64,000 bases of DNA from an uncultured Lachnospiraceae bacterium (GTDB lineage: Bacteria; Bacillota; Clostridia; Lachnospirales; Lachnospiraceae). The stretch covers positions 16,436 through 80,435 of the forward strand of contig CAMWQW010000019.1 of assembly GCA_947176505.1 (NCBI GenBank). Reading direction: 5' to 3'. This document shows positions 8,843 to 18,561 of this stretch, in pieces; positions within the stretch are counted from its first letter, which is position 1; the number at the start of each line of letters is the position of its first letter. Under the pieces are notes generated by a model, which made no database searches, was not told the DNA's origin, and was given only the letters and a program-made list of their open reading frames with translations. A program made the translations under genes and the position numbers.

Positions 8843-9724
8843 TTAAGAAACATATTCCCGATACTTTTCTTTTAATCCGATTGTCAGTTTGTCAATTTCC
8901 TGATAATACTGCACATCACTGCCTCCGGTGCCGCTTCCTTCTTCCTTAAATACCTGAAGGGTAAAGAGCATACGATTCTCATCCGTTCCTTCAAACTGCC
9001 CGGAAGCCTGATTCATCCGTCTCTCCACTCTCAGTGATGCATCATGATATTCCGGATGGTCCGCAATGAACGTAATATACTCTTTATCTTCATAATGCAT
9101 ACGCTGAGATGCCAGATACATCTCAAGGCTCTCCGCATTCCTGTCCTGACCATACGCCTGCATAAACCAATCCGCCGCCTGCTCATACATAAACATTCCG
9201 GCACATGTCACTCCCATATTATGCAAAATCGCACTGCGCAGCGTCTTATCTGACTCCGGTACCTGTTCGATCAGACTGTAATACTGTTTGAGAGCCATAA
9301 AATACTTCTTGTTCTGCAGCATATAATCTGCCTTAGCCTTTTTACGCTCGTACGGATTTAGTCCCTCATTGCTTTTGACAACCTGCTCAGTCTGTACGAT
9401 CACTTCCTCCGGATACAGATTTACATATTCTAATATTGTTCCCACAAAGGCAACGGCGGAACCGTTCTGATTCAGCAATGAATAGAGTGTATGCGCCAAA
9501 TCGTTGAGTCCGCATTGTTCATCCAGCCATTGTACGAGTTCCCGCTGCAGCATATCCTGATCTAACAGCTCTGCCTTCTCTACCAAAAGATAACACAACT
9601 CTTCTACCGAATACAAGTTTACATAAAATTTATCTACATAGTATGGTTTCAAGGCATATTTGCCTGTCCCCAGAATAATCTGACTCATGACCGCAGTCAC
9701 ACCTTTCCGTATCTCATCTGTCAT
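8843..9724 (-). CDS. TPR-like helical protein of the solenoid operon
   Basis: A 293-residue soluble protein with no signal peptide or membrane span. The middle has helix pairs with TPR-like spacing (KADYMLQNKKYFMALKQYY, then ILHNMGVTCAGMFMYEQAAD and WFMQAYGQDRNAESLEMYL). The N-terminal part looks like a separate helical domain. The family is not recognised. It lies 24 bp upstream of the coiled-coil membrane gene and about 58 bp downstream of the Hsp70-like gene, on the same strand, so it should be co-expressed with them. A protein-interaction role is likely from the repeats; partner unknown. Confidence 0.65.
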   Translation of the reverse strand: MTDEIRKGVTAVMSQIILGTGKYALKPYYVDKFYVNLYSVEELCYLLVEKAELLDQDMLQRELVQWLDEQCGLNDLAHTLYSLLNQNGSAVAFVGTILEYVNLYPEEVIVQTEQVVKSNEGLNPYERKKAKADYMLQNKKYFMALKQYYSLIEQVPESDKTLRSAILHNMGVTCAGMFMYEQAADWFMQAYGQDRNAESLEMYLASQRMHYEDKEYITFIADHPEYHDASLRVERRMNQASGQFEGTDENRMLFTLQVFKEEGSGTGGSDVQYYQEIDKLTIGLKEKYREYVS

Positions 9725-9782
9725 CTGTAAGTCCGCAAAAGCATATGCCCTACACGGAATATATTACAAAACATAATAAATA

Positions 9783-11090
9783 TCAAGGCACCTCAAAAGT
9801 CTGCTCCCATATCTGATCCGTCGGAGGAAACAGCTCGCCAAACCCCAAATCGGTCACCTTAACCTGCACTTTTTCCGGTGCGCTCATGGACATCTTCAAG
9901 CGATATCTCGTAAAAGGCGCGTTACTGCCTCCGGATAACGAAATCTGCCTCGCCTCTATATTTTTACCTGTAAGCGGCGTAATCACAAAAGCTATTTCCC
10001 GCTCCCCTTCCAAAAGAAATTCACATTCTCTCTCAGCCTCATACCAGTTCTCACCGGCATCCAAAAGCGCATAATAAGATTCTTTTCCTTGGCGCAATAC
10101 ATTCATACCGATATTGGATTTGAGCTTATCCTTTCCAAGAAAGACATGTCTGCTCCCCACTTCGCCGGGTTCCAGCTTTTCCATCAAGCCGTAGCACGCC
10201 CCCTTACTGAAAAGGTTGTTCCCCTGAAAAACTCTCCTATTATGGCAGAGAAATTGCAGTGATTGCACATTCCAGTCTTCTCGAAACCCATCTCCCAACA
10301 AATATGCCGAGGAAACAATCCTTCCTTCACACAGCCGCTTTAAGATTCCCAGAAATCGTTCATCCGCCAGACGGTATGCACCCTGCTTCGTCTCTTCCTC
10401 TTCCGTATCCTCGGGAATGACTAACGTATCATAAACCTGTTCCTCAATCAGCACTACTATCGGCGTCGTGCGCTTATTGCACTCCATTCGGTATGTCTTT
10501 AATCTCATACCGTCATGCTCGCATGCAAGCGCCTGATAAGTCCATAATTCAGGCGGCTGATGCAGCATAAAATAATAGAAGCTTTCCGTATGGCTCTGAA
10601 AGTAAATCTGCGTCGTCTTTAATCCGAGATTCGCCGATGCCTGTACCAGAATCTCCACCATTCTGTCATCCAGTTCATCCACTGTGAACATAATCGAATG
10701 TATCTTTTCGATTGTAGTGATAAAGTTTAACAGCGTCATACTCCGTTTTAAGAAAAGAGTGAGCAGTGCCACAGGATCATAAGACTCGCCATCCAGCTCA
10801 ATCTCCCCACCTTTTCTCGCAAGCTTTAAAAGCCCTTCCACGGGAATCATAGCCTCTTCCCCTGCGTTCTTGACAGCATCCTTACCGTAAAACCACTGAT
10901 TAACCCCTTCTCGTTTACATAACATTGTCGGAATATTATACTGTTTTGTACCCACAACGGTAGCAACCGTATCTGCATCTTCCTCTCCGTAGACGTAATA
11001 GCTAATCTGAGAATATTTCTCCCCCAGATCGTAACCGACCAGAACGCTTCCCTTATGCAGTTTGCCTTCTTCTTTCCTATCTAAGAACAT
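9783..11090 (-). CDS. DUF5716-type protein with degenerate Hsp70/actin-like fold
   Basis: A 435-residue protein. I believe it belongs to DUF5716, recalled and not searched. The motif order resembles Hsp70: a phosphate-1-like strand (VGYDLGEKYSQISYY), then IPTMLCK and WFYGKDA like the early DnaK segments, a middle helix-strand unit (VDELDDRMVEILVQASANLG, then QSHTESFYYFML), and an adenosine-motif-like end (AYLLGDGF, then NNLFSKGACYGL). The second phosphate loop, DxGGGTxD in DnaK, is not recognisable, so ATPase activity is doubtful. A beta-rich C-terminal domain follows. Its ribosome site AGGAGG overlaps the stop of the upstream 1187-residue gene, so the pair is tightly coupled. Confidence 0.75.
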   Translation of the reverse strand: MFLDRKEEGKLHKGSVLVGYDLGEKYSQISYYVYGEEDADTVATVVGTKQYNIPTMLCKREGVNQWFYGKDAVKNAGEEAMIPVEGLLKLARKGGEIELDGESYDPVALLTLFLKRSMTLLNFITTIEKIHSIMFTVDELDDRMVEILVQASANLGLKTTQIYFQSHTESFYYFMLHQPPELWTYQALACEHDGMRLKTYRMECNKRTTPIVVLIEEQVYDTLVIPEDTEEEETKQGAYRLADERFLGILKRLCEGRIVSSAYLLGDGFREDWNVQSLQFLCHNRRVFQGNNLFSKGACYGLMEKLEPGEVGSRHVFLGKDKLKSNIGMNVLRQGKESYYALLDAGENWYEAERECEFLLEGEREIAFVITPLTGKNIEARQISLSGGSNAPFTRYRLKMSMSAPEKVQVKVTDLGFGELFPPTDQIWEQTFEVP

Positions 11091-11098
11091 GATGCCTC

Positions 11099-14000
11099 CT
11101 AGCGCATACGGAATATTTTATCAACCATATAGTCCTGTCTGTAATACTCTCCAAGCAGACCGCCAACCGTATCATAATCATGCAGCGTCTTACCAATCAT
11201 AATATCATTCAACAATGTGAATCTACTCTCAAAATTCTCCTGTGCAATATCGCTCTTATTAATCGTGCCGCTCTTCGTCAACTGCTCGTTACCCTCTGAC
11301 TCCTCAGTAATATAGAACTGAAGACGCTCGCCGAAAAAGAGGATAAATTCCTTAACGCAGATACCTGCAAACATATCCTTCATCTCTTCCTTGCAATACT
11401 CATTCTCCGTATTGTCCCCACTCTGAATCACATAGTGAATCACAGCCCTGCAGCCGGGTTTGGTCCGATATTCTACAATCGTCTTATCCTGATACTCATC
11501 CATCTGAGGTATGTAACCTTGGTATTCTTTGTAGACCGGCAGCACAATCTGTTCCTCCAGAAGCTCCTTAAGGAAGTTACAACATGCGGCTCTTGACACC
11601 TCGTTCTGTTCCTGTTTATCCTCCGCATAATATTGCAGACACGCTATCTTGCACACCGAATGAAGCGATACACCTTCCTGATACAGCTGCAGTACACTCT
11701 GAAAAATATACGGTTCCGTAATATGTTCCTCTATCGCGTAATCGTAGCAGCATTGAGACAGGAACGCCGCCTTCAGTCCATCACTGCCGATACCCTTACT
11801 GTATGTACGGAAAATCTCCATTTTCTCCCCGACATGCGCTCCTGTATAAAGCATTTGTATCAACATGCGCTCGCACAGCGCGTATGTATCCACGCCAAAA
11901 TCCTTAGCCGCTTTCCATATGTCCCGCATATCCTTGATACTGCCATTTAAATAACGTATCAGATATTCCAGTATATTCTCGTCATATTTTCCCTTTTTCA
12001 CCACATAGAATAAGATACCTGTCATGAGCGGGCTTTCCACTGTCTCTTCTTCATCCAGCAGCCTGCTGCATAGTTTCGCTAAAATCTTAGCATCCACACC
12101 GTATGGTCCATAGCGGCATACCCAATTGTACGCCTCTTCATACATCCCGCGCACTACCATGTAACGTATTATTTCCTTGCGGTCTCTTCTGGAAACATCA
12201 TCCGGCTTAAGTTCCAGCAAATAGTCATCTAGCTCACGCATCCTGTCCTTTTCATAATAGAAATGCACCAGCATCATACGCATCTCACGTTTCATCATTT
12301 CTTCCATCCGGTCAGATCTGGAAAGAAGCAGGACAAAGTCCGCGTTATCGTCACGCACAGTAAAGGTATTCTGATATTCAAAGCATGTATAAATGGCATA
12401 TCCCGGATCATCACGCACATAAGGCGCCACCATCAGAGCAAGCTTGGCAGGACTTAGCAGTACTTCCATACTGTAATCTATACTCACCGTATATCGGTTT
12501 CCCTCCCCATCATCCAACAGTACTTTGCAGTCCGAATCATAAATCGGAACCTGCGCCCTGCCGTCAATCACAGGATATACATGTTCGCCTACGCCATAAG
12601 GATACACGAGGATTACCTCTTTAACTTTATCGGATGCCACTCTGATTTCCCGCATGAAAAGGAGTAAAACAAGCTGTTTCGCGCTTTCTTCATCAACCAT
12701 TGGCAGACTAATCAGATTTCGATATAGATATGCCAAGTCTTTATTGATCCTGCCTCTCCTGATTTGTTCGGTCACAAAACGCTCAATCGCCGCAGAATAG
12801 TTTACATAAATATCCGGCATTTCTTCCCTATGCCGATACACATAAGCATATAAATACGCTGTAATCTCATAATGCAAGTCACTTTGATATGCAAAATACA
12901 TCAGAATCATCTTTGGCAAAGGACCATTATACTCCAACGAGATGGACATCATATAATATTCATATAATCTTGTAATCCGAAGATTCTCTTCCACCCCTGC
13001 ACGATACCATTCAAAATACTTCTCACCGTAACGGTTTCCTTTGATGAGTAATGTACAGACAGCATGGAGGATATCACTCCGGGGATTCATCTCATAACAC
13101 CCTTTTAAAATCTTGAAAATATTGTCCGAATATGTCTTCTGCTTCTGCGCCAAATACACCACTTGCAGAATAATCTCTTCTTTCATCAGACCGTTTTTCA
13201 CCGCAAAAAGCAGTATCTGCTGTTCAAAGGCGTCCAGTTTCAAAAGCATGGGCGGATTCATGCAAAATAAGTGCCATGCTTCAATATAGATGACGGGTGA
13301 TGCGCAGTGATAACGGAATAATTCCTCCAACAGCTCCCACTTGTGTGAAGAGTTCTTGACATACTCCTCGGATAAATACATTAACAGCCACGCAATGCGC
13401 CAATTACCTCTGTTACGCTCATAGACATCAGCCACTTCTGCTGCCACATCATCCACATACTCGTCGTCTTTACTGTACAATGTCGTGAGGTACAAATAAT
13501 AGCACCACAGTTCCGGGCACTTCTCACGTCTCAGGATTACCTGTTCTTCATGCTTTTCAATCATCCACTTTGCTTCATTGTAACGCTCCTCGGTCAACAG
13601 AATCTGAGCCTGAAACAGTTTGAGCGTAATATCCTTATCATCCAGCTCCATCATACGGTTAAGAAGCTGATTCGTCTCAGTCATCCATGTCTTAGCGCTG
13701 ATTTTCCTAAGACGGAATGCTTGATAATATTCCATCATTTCTACCGTAAGTCTGCCTTTTTCTTTATGTAATCCCAATGCTTTCCTTCCGGTCATGTGCA
13801 GCACAACCGTAACCGGAATCTTCATCACACCATGCTCCTGTACTAACAGAATGGCGCCGTAATTATTTCCCGCATGCAGTTTCTCGATATCTACATAGTA
13901 ATAGACTCTGTAAATATTCCCCAGAAAAGAAGAGTCTGTCGCAGTATCCTCTTCCACCCGCAGAAACTCTCCCTCGGTCTCTATTCCCAAATGAGTATAT

Positions 14001-14662
14001 CCCCATCCGTTTCTGCCAACCACTAATGCATAGCGGGTCGTTTGAAGCGGATCCTCTATCTTAATCGATGTTTCCTCCGGTATGTACTCCACCGGCTTTT
14101 TCTTATGAATCTCCAGAAGAAATTCTTCGACATTATGCTCATTACCCTTCACTGCCGATAGTCCGTGGTAAGCTGCAAGATGCTGTTTGTCATTTCCTGT
14201 GAACACTTGTTTAAACTCGTCAGAATAGAACAACTTGACCGCTTCATCCCAGTTACTTTTAGCCAGATTGGTAAAATGGAACAGATTCTTGATATTTCCC
14301 AGACTGGATACAATGACTTCGGGCACAATCGTTACCGAAAAAGGAAGATAGTATTCCCCCTGATTGGAAATCACATTGAAAGCCCCTTTCACCTCTTCGC
14401 CCACTTCCATGCCGTGCGCGTCAAAGCGATAGTGAATTTCATCCTGACTTCCGCTAAACGTCTGCGTCAGACATTCCATACGAAGATCGGAGGACACCAC
14501 ATGACCTTCCGTCACACGTCCTTCCGGTCCATATACCATGAAAAAATCTTCCACTACCGTATCAATATGCGTTGATAACTCAATACGCGGACAGGAAAAG
14601 TCCAGAGAACCGGTACCAGCATTAAATTTTCCGTTTAAGATCTCCTCAATTACCTGTTTCAC
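11099..14662 (-). CDS. Giant alpha-solenoid protein (DUF5717-type)
   Basis: A 1187-residue protein, probably DUF5717 (family recalled, not searched). About residues 1-310 are beta-rich, with two sandwich-like segments (FFMVYGPEGRVTEGHVV; GEYYLPFSVTIVPEVIV). The rest is mostly helical pairs resembling TPR/solenoid repeats (ERYNEAKWMIEKHEEQVIL; RGMYEEAYNWVCRYGPYG), with a beta insert around residues 690-790. No signal peptide or membrane span is seen, so it should be cytosolic. It starts with GTG at 14662 (AGAGG ten bases upstream) and is the first gene of the operon behind a clear promoter. Function unknown; the architecture suggests a large scaffold. Confidence 0.75.
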   Translation of the reverse strand: MKQVIEEILNGKFNAGTGSLDFSCPRIELSTHIDTVVEDFFMVYGPEGRVTEGHVVSSDLRMECLTQTFSGSQDEIHYRFDAHGMEVGEEVKGAFNVISNQGEYYLPFSVTIVPEVIVSSLGNIKNLFHFTNLAKSNWDEAVKLFYSDEFKQVFTGNDKQHLAAYHGLSAVKGNEHNVEEFLLEIHKKKPVEYIPEETSIKIEDPLQTTRYALVVGRNGWGYTHLGIETEGEFLRVEEDTATDSSFLGNIYRVYYYVDIEKLHAGNNYGAILLVQEHGVMKIPVTVVLHMTGRKALGLHKEKGRLTVEMMEYYQAFRLRKISAKTWMTETNQLLNRMMELDDKDITLKLFQAQILLTEERYNEAKWMIEKHEEQVILRREKCPELWCYYLYLTTLYSKDDEYVDDVAAEVADVYERNRGNWRIAWLLMYLSEEYVKNSSHKWELLEELFRYHCASPVIYIEAWHLFCMNPPMLLKLDAFEQQILLFAVKNGLMKEEIILQVVYLAQKQKTYSDNIFKILKGCYEMNPRSDILHAVCTLLIKGNRYGEKYFEWYRAGVEENLRITRLYEYYMMSISLEYNGPLPKMILMYFAYQSDLHYEITAYLYAYVYRHREEMPDIYVNYSAAIERFVTEQIRRGRINKDLAYLYRNLISLPMVDEESAKQLVLLLFMREIRVASDKVKEVILVYPYGVGEHVYPVIDGRAQVPIYDSDCKVLLDDGEGNRYTVSIDYSMEVLLSPAKLALMVAPYVRDDPGYAIYTCFEYQNTFTVRDDNADFVLLLSRSDRMEEMMKREMRMMLVHFYYEKDRMRELDDYLLELKPDDVSRRDRKEIIRYMVVRGMYEEAYNWVCRYGPYGVDAKILAKLCSRLLDEEETVESPLMTGILFYVVKKGKYDENILEYLIRYLNGSIKDMRDIWKAAKDFGVDTYALCERMLIQMLYTGAHVGEKMEIFRTYSKGIGSDGLKAAFLSQCCYDYAIEEHITEPYIFQSVLQLYQEGVSLHSVCKIACLQYYAEDKQEQNEVSRAACCNFLKELLEEQIVLPVYKEYQGYIPQMDEYQDKTIVEYRTKPGCRAVIHYVIQSGDNTENEYCKEEMKDMFAGICVKEFILFFGERLQFYITEESEGNEQLTKSGTINKSDIAQENFESRFTLLNDIMIGKTLHDYDTVGGLLGEYYRQDYMVDKIFRMR

Positions 14663-14703
14663 GTTTAAACGACCTCTTACACTTTTCTTACATAGTTATT
14701 AAA

Positions 14704-14733
14704 ATTATACCATTTATAGGGTGGGCTGTGCAA
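14704..14733 (-). promoter_or_regulatory. Sigma-A-type promoter of the solenoid operon
   Basis: Read on the minus strand, TTGCAC (14728-14733) and TATAAT (14704-14709) are separated by 18 bp and lie about 40 bp upstream of the GTG start at 14662. This is the best promoter match for the four-gene operon and possibly for purF. Confidence 0.7.
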
Positions 14734-14775
14734 CCTTTAATCAATCTGTGCATACCATATTAGGAAGAGAACACT

Positions 14776-16053
14776 ATGAGGTTTTTTATGGAAGAGCCTA
14801 TCTTAAAAAGTATGCAGTCCGAAGGAACCGAACAGGGCAGGCTGCAGGTCAACGTTACTGCCAACGTTGGTCTGATACCGATTCAAAATGCCAGTATCAC
14901 CATCTCTTATACCGGCGAACCGAACAGTACCTTAGAAACCCTGACGACAGATTCCTCCGGTCAGACTGATACCGTGTCGTTAAACGCTCCGCCCCTCGAA
15001 TACAGCCTGACTCCCAATTCTCCCATGCCATATGCGGAATATACATTAAACATTACCGCCCCGGGATATGAGTCCGTAACTGTATCCGGTGTAGAAATAC
15101 TACCCGATGTGACAGCCGTACAAAATATCGAAATGACCCCCACCGAGACAGCGCAGGAGCCGGAAGAAACGATTGTAATCCCGGATCATACCCTCTATGG
15201 AGATTACCCACCTAAAATTCCGGAAGATGAAATCAAACCCATGGACGAATCCGGCGAGATTGTCCTAAGCCGAGTCGTTATTCCGGAATATATCATTGTA
15301 CATGACGGCGTTCCCTCCGATTACACCGCCTCAAATTATTACGTCAAATATCGTGATTACATTAAAAACGTAGTTTCGTCAGAGATATATGCCACTTGGC
15401 CGGAGAACGCTATCTATGCCAACACGCTCGCCATTATGTCCTTTACATTAAACCGGGTCTATACGGAGTGGTATCGGAATCAAGGTTATGACTTCACCAT
15501 CACTTCCTCCACCGCCTACGACCAGAAATGGATGCGCGGAAGAAACATCTACGCCAACGTGGACAGACTGGTAGATTCCATTTTTGCCAATTATCTCTCC
15601 CGTCCCGGCGTACGCCAGCCTATTTTTACATCATATTGTGACGGAAAGAATGTCACTTGTAACGGCTTAAGTCAGTGGGGTTCCAAATATCTTGGAGATG
15701 AAGGCTATTCACCCATCGAAATCATACGTTATTATTACGGAAGCGATATGTATATCAACACTGCCGTAGCCGTATCCGGCGTACCTTCTTCGTGGCCCGG
15801 CTATAACCTGAACGTCGGTGCTTCCGGAGACAAAGTGTTGCAGATTCAGCAGCAGCTCAACCGCATCTCCCAGAACTATCCGGCAATTCCACGCATCACG
15901 GCAGACGGCATCTACGGTAATAACACCGCCAATGCAGTGCGCACTTTCCAGCGCATCTTTAACCTGCCACAGTCGGGCATCGTAGATTATCCGACATGGT
16001 ATAAGATTTCCGAGATATATGTGGGAGTAAGCAGAATCGCGGAACCGTCGTAA
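14776..16053 (+). CDS. SpoIID/LytB-like protein with C-terminal peptidoglycan-binding domain
   Basis: A 425-residue protein with three parts. The N-terminus is an Ig-like or carboxypeptidase-regulatory-like beta domain (about residues 20-120). The middle (about 165-330) resembles SpoIID/LytB-type proteins: YYVKYRDYIKNVVSSEIYAT, then ANTLAIMSFTLNRVY and CNGLSQWGSKYLG. The C-terminus is a PG_binding_1 domain (LQIQQQLNRISQNYP, then DGIYGNNTANAVRTFQRIF). No signal peptide is visible, which is odd for a wall-acting protein and fits a mother-cell or spore-coat location only as inference. An AGGAAGAG site precedes the ATG. It diverges from the solenoid operon and converges on the arabinofuranosidase gene. 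Confidence 0.8.
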   Translation: MRFFMEEPILKSMQSEGTEQGRLQVNVTANVGLIPIQNASITISYTGEPNSTLETLTTDSSGQTDTVSLNAPPLEYSLTPNSPMPYAEYTLNITAPGYESVTVSGVEILPDVTAVQNIEMTPTETAQEPEETIVIPDHTLYGDYPPKIPEDEIKPMDESGEIVLSRVVIPEYIIVHDGVPSDYTASNYYVKYRDYIKNVVSSEIYATWPENAIYANTLAIMSFTLNRVYTEWYRNQGYDFTITSSTAYDQKWMRGRNIYANVDRLVDSIFANYLSRPGVRQPIFTSYCDGKNVTCNGLSQWGSKYLGDEGYSPIEIIRYYYGSDMYINTAVAVSGVPSSWPGYNLNVGASGDKVLQIQQQLNRISQNYPAIPRITADGIYGNNTANAVRTFQRIFNLPQSGIVDYPTWYKISEIYVGVSRIAEPS

Positions 16054-16110
16054 AAAATAAGTAATTCTCTTCGAGAGCAGCTTTGCAGGATTCGCTGCGC
16101 GAACTCGAAT

Positions 16111-16149
16111 AAAGCCTGCAAACATCACTTTCTCATGTTTGCAGGCTTT
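16111..16149. terminator. Bidirectional terminator hairpin
   Basis: A perfect 15-bp inverted repeat (16111-16125 with 16135-16149; AAAGCCTGCAAACAT on the left) with a 9-base loop sits between the convergent SpoIID-like and arabinofuranosidase genes. A/T pairs close the stem, so it can end transcription in both directions. Confidence 0.85.
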
Positions 16150-16154
16150 ATATG

Positions 16155-18329
16155 TCAATCACTCAGTCCCAACAAGTGTATCACCGTCAAAGAATTGGCT
16201 GGCGCCACATACTCAAACGACTGACCGATTGAAAACTTACTCTCCTCAGGTACCACCGCCATCTCATTAAAGCTGTTCATAGCTTTCTTATCTGCCCCGG
16301 TTAACACCGTCATATCCGCCTCCGGAAGGAAACATGTGATATCTCTGCCCTCCAAAATCACATTCATAGGAATGTCCTCATCCGATACATTGACCATCTT
16401 AAGAACCACATCGCCGTCCATATCAACTGCCGACTCGTAGAGCGTCTGGTCCGCCGCTCCCGTAAGTTCTGTGTTGAAACTGTAGTCTCCCGCATAATTG
16501 CCATACATCTGCTGTACATAATAATTTGCCGAACCAAAAATACCGTCATTGGAATAGAAAATCATGTCCGGAACCCACTGATTCAGCTTCGCATGGGAAA
16601 ACAGAGGTGCATAACATGCCATCTCGACCACATCGCCGTTCTTCTCAAGTCCCGTCATATAGGCTGCTTCGGCAAGCGCCGCCTCCAACGTATTTGCTTT
16701 CGCCGCATACTCACCAAGGAAAACTTTCGCCTGTGCATCTCTATCGTAACTGTCGTACCGGTGTGTGTTTGCCAAAAACCATTCCGGCGTCTCATAATAA
16801 TGCTCATCCACCAGCGTAGTAACAGAGTCCGGATTTAAAATCAGATAATTCCAGCCATCCTCACTGGCAGACACCGTACCGTTTGCCACAATCAGTTCCA
16901 CGTCTCCATAAAGCTCAGGATCAGACGCTGCTGCCTCCTCAAAAGCTTTCACAAACTGCTTATAATGCTGATGGTACTCACTCTGCCACTGTTCATTACC
17001 AATCCCGATATATTTCAGCTCAAAAGGCTCCTCGTGTCCCATGGCAATCCGCACCGCACCCCATGTTGTGTTCTCATCACCTTTACAAAATTCCACCAAG
17101 TCAAGAGCGTCCTGTACATACTGCTTAAACTCTTCGTCCGCAATACTGTACACTTTATAAAAAGGACTCTGTATTTCACATGTCATACCCGCATTAAGCA
17201 CAGGCACCGGCATACACTCAAGCGCCTCGCAAAATTCAAAATACTCATAAAATCCCAGCCCGTATGTCGTGTAATAAGGATTTGCCTTGGAGCCCTGCCA
17301 GATGCTCTTACCTTGCGGACGCGCTGCAATATCTCCCACTGTACTTTCTCCATTGATGTCAAAGGCAAGACCGTCTCCAATGGAATCCTTCCAACTGTAG
17401 ATACTCTCTTCATCCCTTCCCTCAATCACACATCCGCCGGGAAAACGTAAGAATGTGGGATTTAACGCTTCCAGATACTCACCGAAGTCTTTACGAATCG
17501 GAAGCCCTTTATAGGTATCCTGCGGCATCATGGAAATCATGTCAAAGCACGCCGTTCCAGCCGGAAATGCCACTGCCAGACGTACTTTTCTATTCGCCGT
17601 GACATCTGCCGTCAAAGTCGTCTCAAACTTATGCCACTGATCCGATATCCCGTCCACTGTCTGTTCGTCATAAACCGTGCCGTCCTCGTTATACAGCGTT
17701 ACATAGACCGTATCAACAGAACCGTCTTCCGATTTACAATAAAACGACACATCATAGGAAGCTCCCTGTGTGATTGCCATGCCCTCCAAGTATCCCTCAT
17801 TGCTGATTCCCTCATAGGGTTTCACGGAAGATGTCCCCGTATTATGTACCACCACATACTGCGGGTTATTCTCGTTGAGCGCCGTGCCGTCCTCACTCCC
17901 GTCATGTACCTCAAAAGTCACCGCCTCATTTGTCGGTTCCCATCCGTGCAGCTGCTCATCCCGTGCTTCTATTCCGTACTCGAACGAACGGTTCTTCACC
18001 ATCTCCACATACATGCCGCCATCCACCGCATAGTTGATGTCCTCCAAGAAAAGTCCGAACAACGTATCGGAAATCTTCTGGCTTTCCTCAAGATTCTCCA
18101 AACTAATATCCACCTTATAAGTGATGCCTCCTGCTGCCTGACCGTCCCCGGATTCAACTTGTGTCCCTGAAGCGTTGTCTGCTTGATCCACTGTGTTCTC
18201 ATACTCTGACGTCCTGTCTGCTGCCACATTTTCTGCGCTTGTTGCCGAATCTCCACCGCACCCGGCTATATTCGCCGCCAACACGACACATAATCCATAT
18301 GTCACTGCTTTTTGAAGTACCTTTTTCAT
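16155..18329 (-). CDS. GH51 alpha-L-arabinofuranosidase lipoprotein
   Basis: Secreted glycosidase that removes arabinofuranosyl side chains from plant arabinans and arabinoxylans. The 724-residue precursor has a lipoprotein signal ending at LAANIAGC (lipid Cys24), a Ser/Asp-rich linker, and the start of the catalytic unit (DTLFGLFLEDINYAVDGG). A carbohydrate-binding-like beta sandwich is inserted at about residues 155-270. The GH51 barrel follows, with acid/base E446 (GIGNEQW) and nucleophile E540 (FLGEYAAK), and a C-terminal beta domain. The ATG at 18329 has a very strong GGAGGGAGG site and replaces an upstream in-frame start. The lipid anchor would keep it at the cell surface. Confidence 0.93.
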   Translation of the reverse strand: MKKVLQKAVTYGLCVVLAANIAGCGGDSATSAENVAADRTSEYENTVDQADNASGTQVESGDGQAAGGITYKVDISLENLEESQKISDTLFGLFLEDINYAVDGGMYVEMVKNRSFEYGIEARDEQLHGWEPTNEAVTFEVHDGSEDGTALNENNPQYVVVHNTGTSSVKPYEGISNEGYLEGMAITQGASYDVSFYCKSEDGSVDTVYVTLYNEDGTVYDEQTVDGISDQWHKFETTLTADVTANRKVRLAVAFPAGTACFDMISMMPQDTYKGLPIRKDFGEYLEALNPTFLRFPGGCVIEGRDEESIYSWKDSIGDGLAFDINGESTVGDIAARPQGKSIWQGSKANPYYTTYGLGFYEYFEFCEALECMPVPVLNAGMTCEIQSPFYKVYSIADEEFKQYVQDALDLVEFCKGDENTTWGAVRIAMGHEEPFELKYIGIGNEQWQSEYHQHYKQFVKAFEEAAASDPELYGDVELIVANGTVSASEDGWNYLILNPDSVTTLVDEHYYETPEWFLANTHRYDSYDRDAQAKVFLGEYAAKANTLEAALAEAAYMTGLEKNGDVVEMACYAPLFSHAKLNQWVPDMIFYSNDGIFGSANYYVQQMYGNYAGDYSFNTELTGAADQTLYESAVDMDGDVVLKMVNVSDEDIPMNVILEGRDITCFLPEADMTVLTGADKKAMNSFNEMAVVPEESKFSIGQSFEYVAPANSLTVIHLLGLSD

Positions 18330-18420
18330 CGGTTTCCTCCCTCCTTCACCGCCTACGGACATCAAATCTGCAGGCATATATATTTTAGATTTTTCAAAAT
18401 TATTTTAAATCATTATATAT

Positions 18421-18561
18421 CTATTGGTATAAAAAGGCAAGGTCGATTTCAGTCAACCCGACAAGTTCGGAAATCCGCTCCCCGTCAGTGAACGAACTTT
18501 TCACTTTCTCTGTCGTGCGGCAGATTGTTTCATAAATTGAAATGCTCAAATAGTATACAGA
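18421..18561 (-). pseudogene. Short open remnant next to the ABC/two-component block
   Basis: On the minus strand a frame reads SISIYETICRTTEKVK, then DGERISELVGLTEIDLAFLY, and stops at 18421. It begins inside the 3' end of the ABC ATPase gene and has no convincing start codon or ribosome site, so it looks like the C-terminal remnant of a longer protein. The family is not recognised. Confidence 0.35.
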
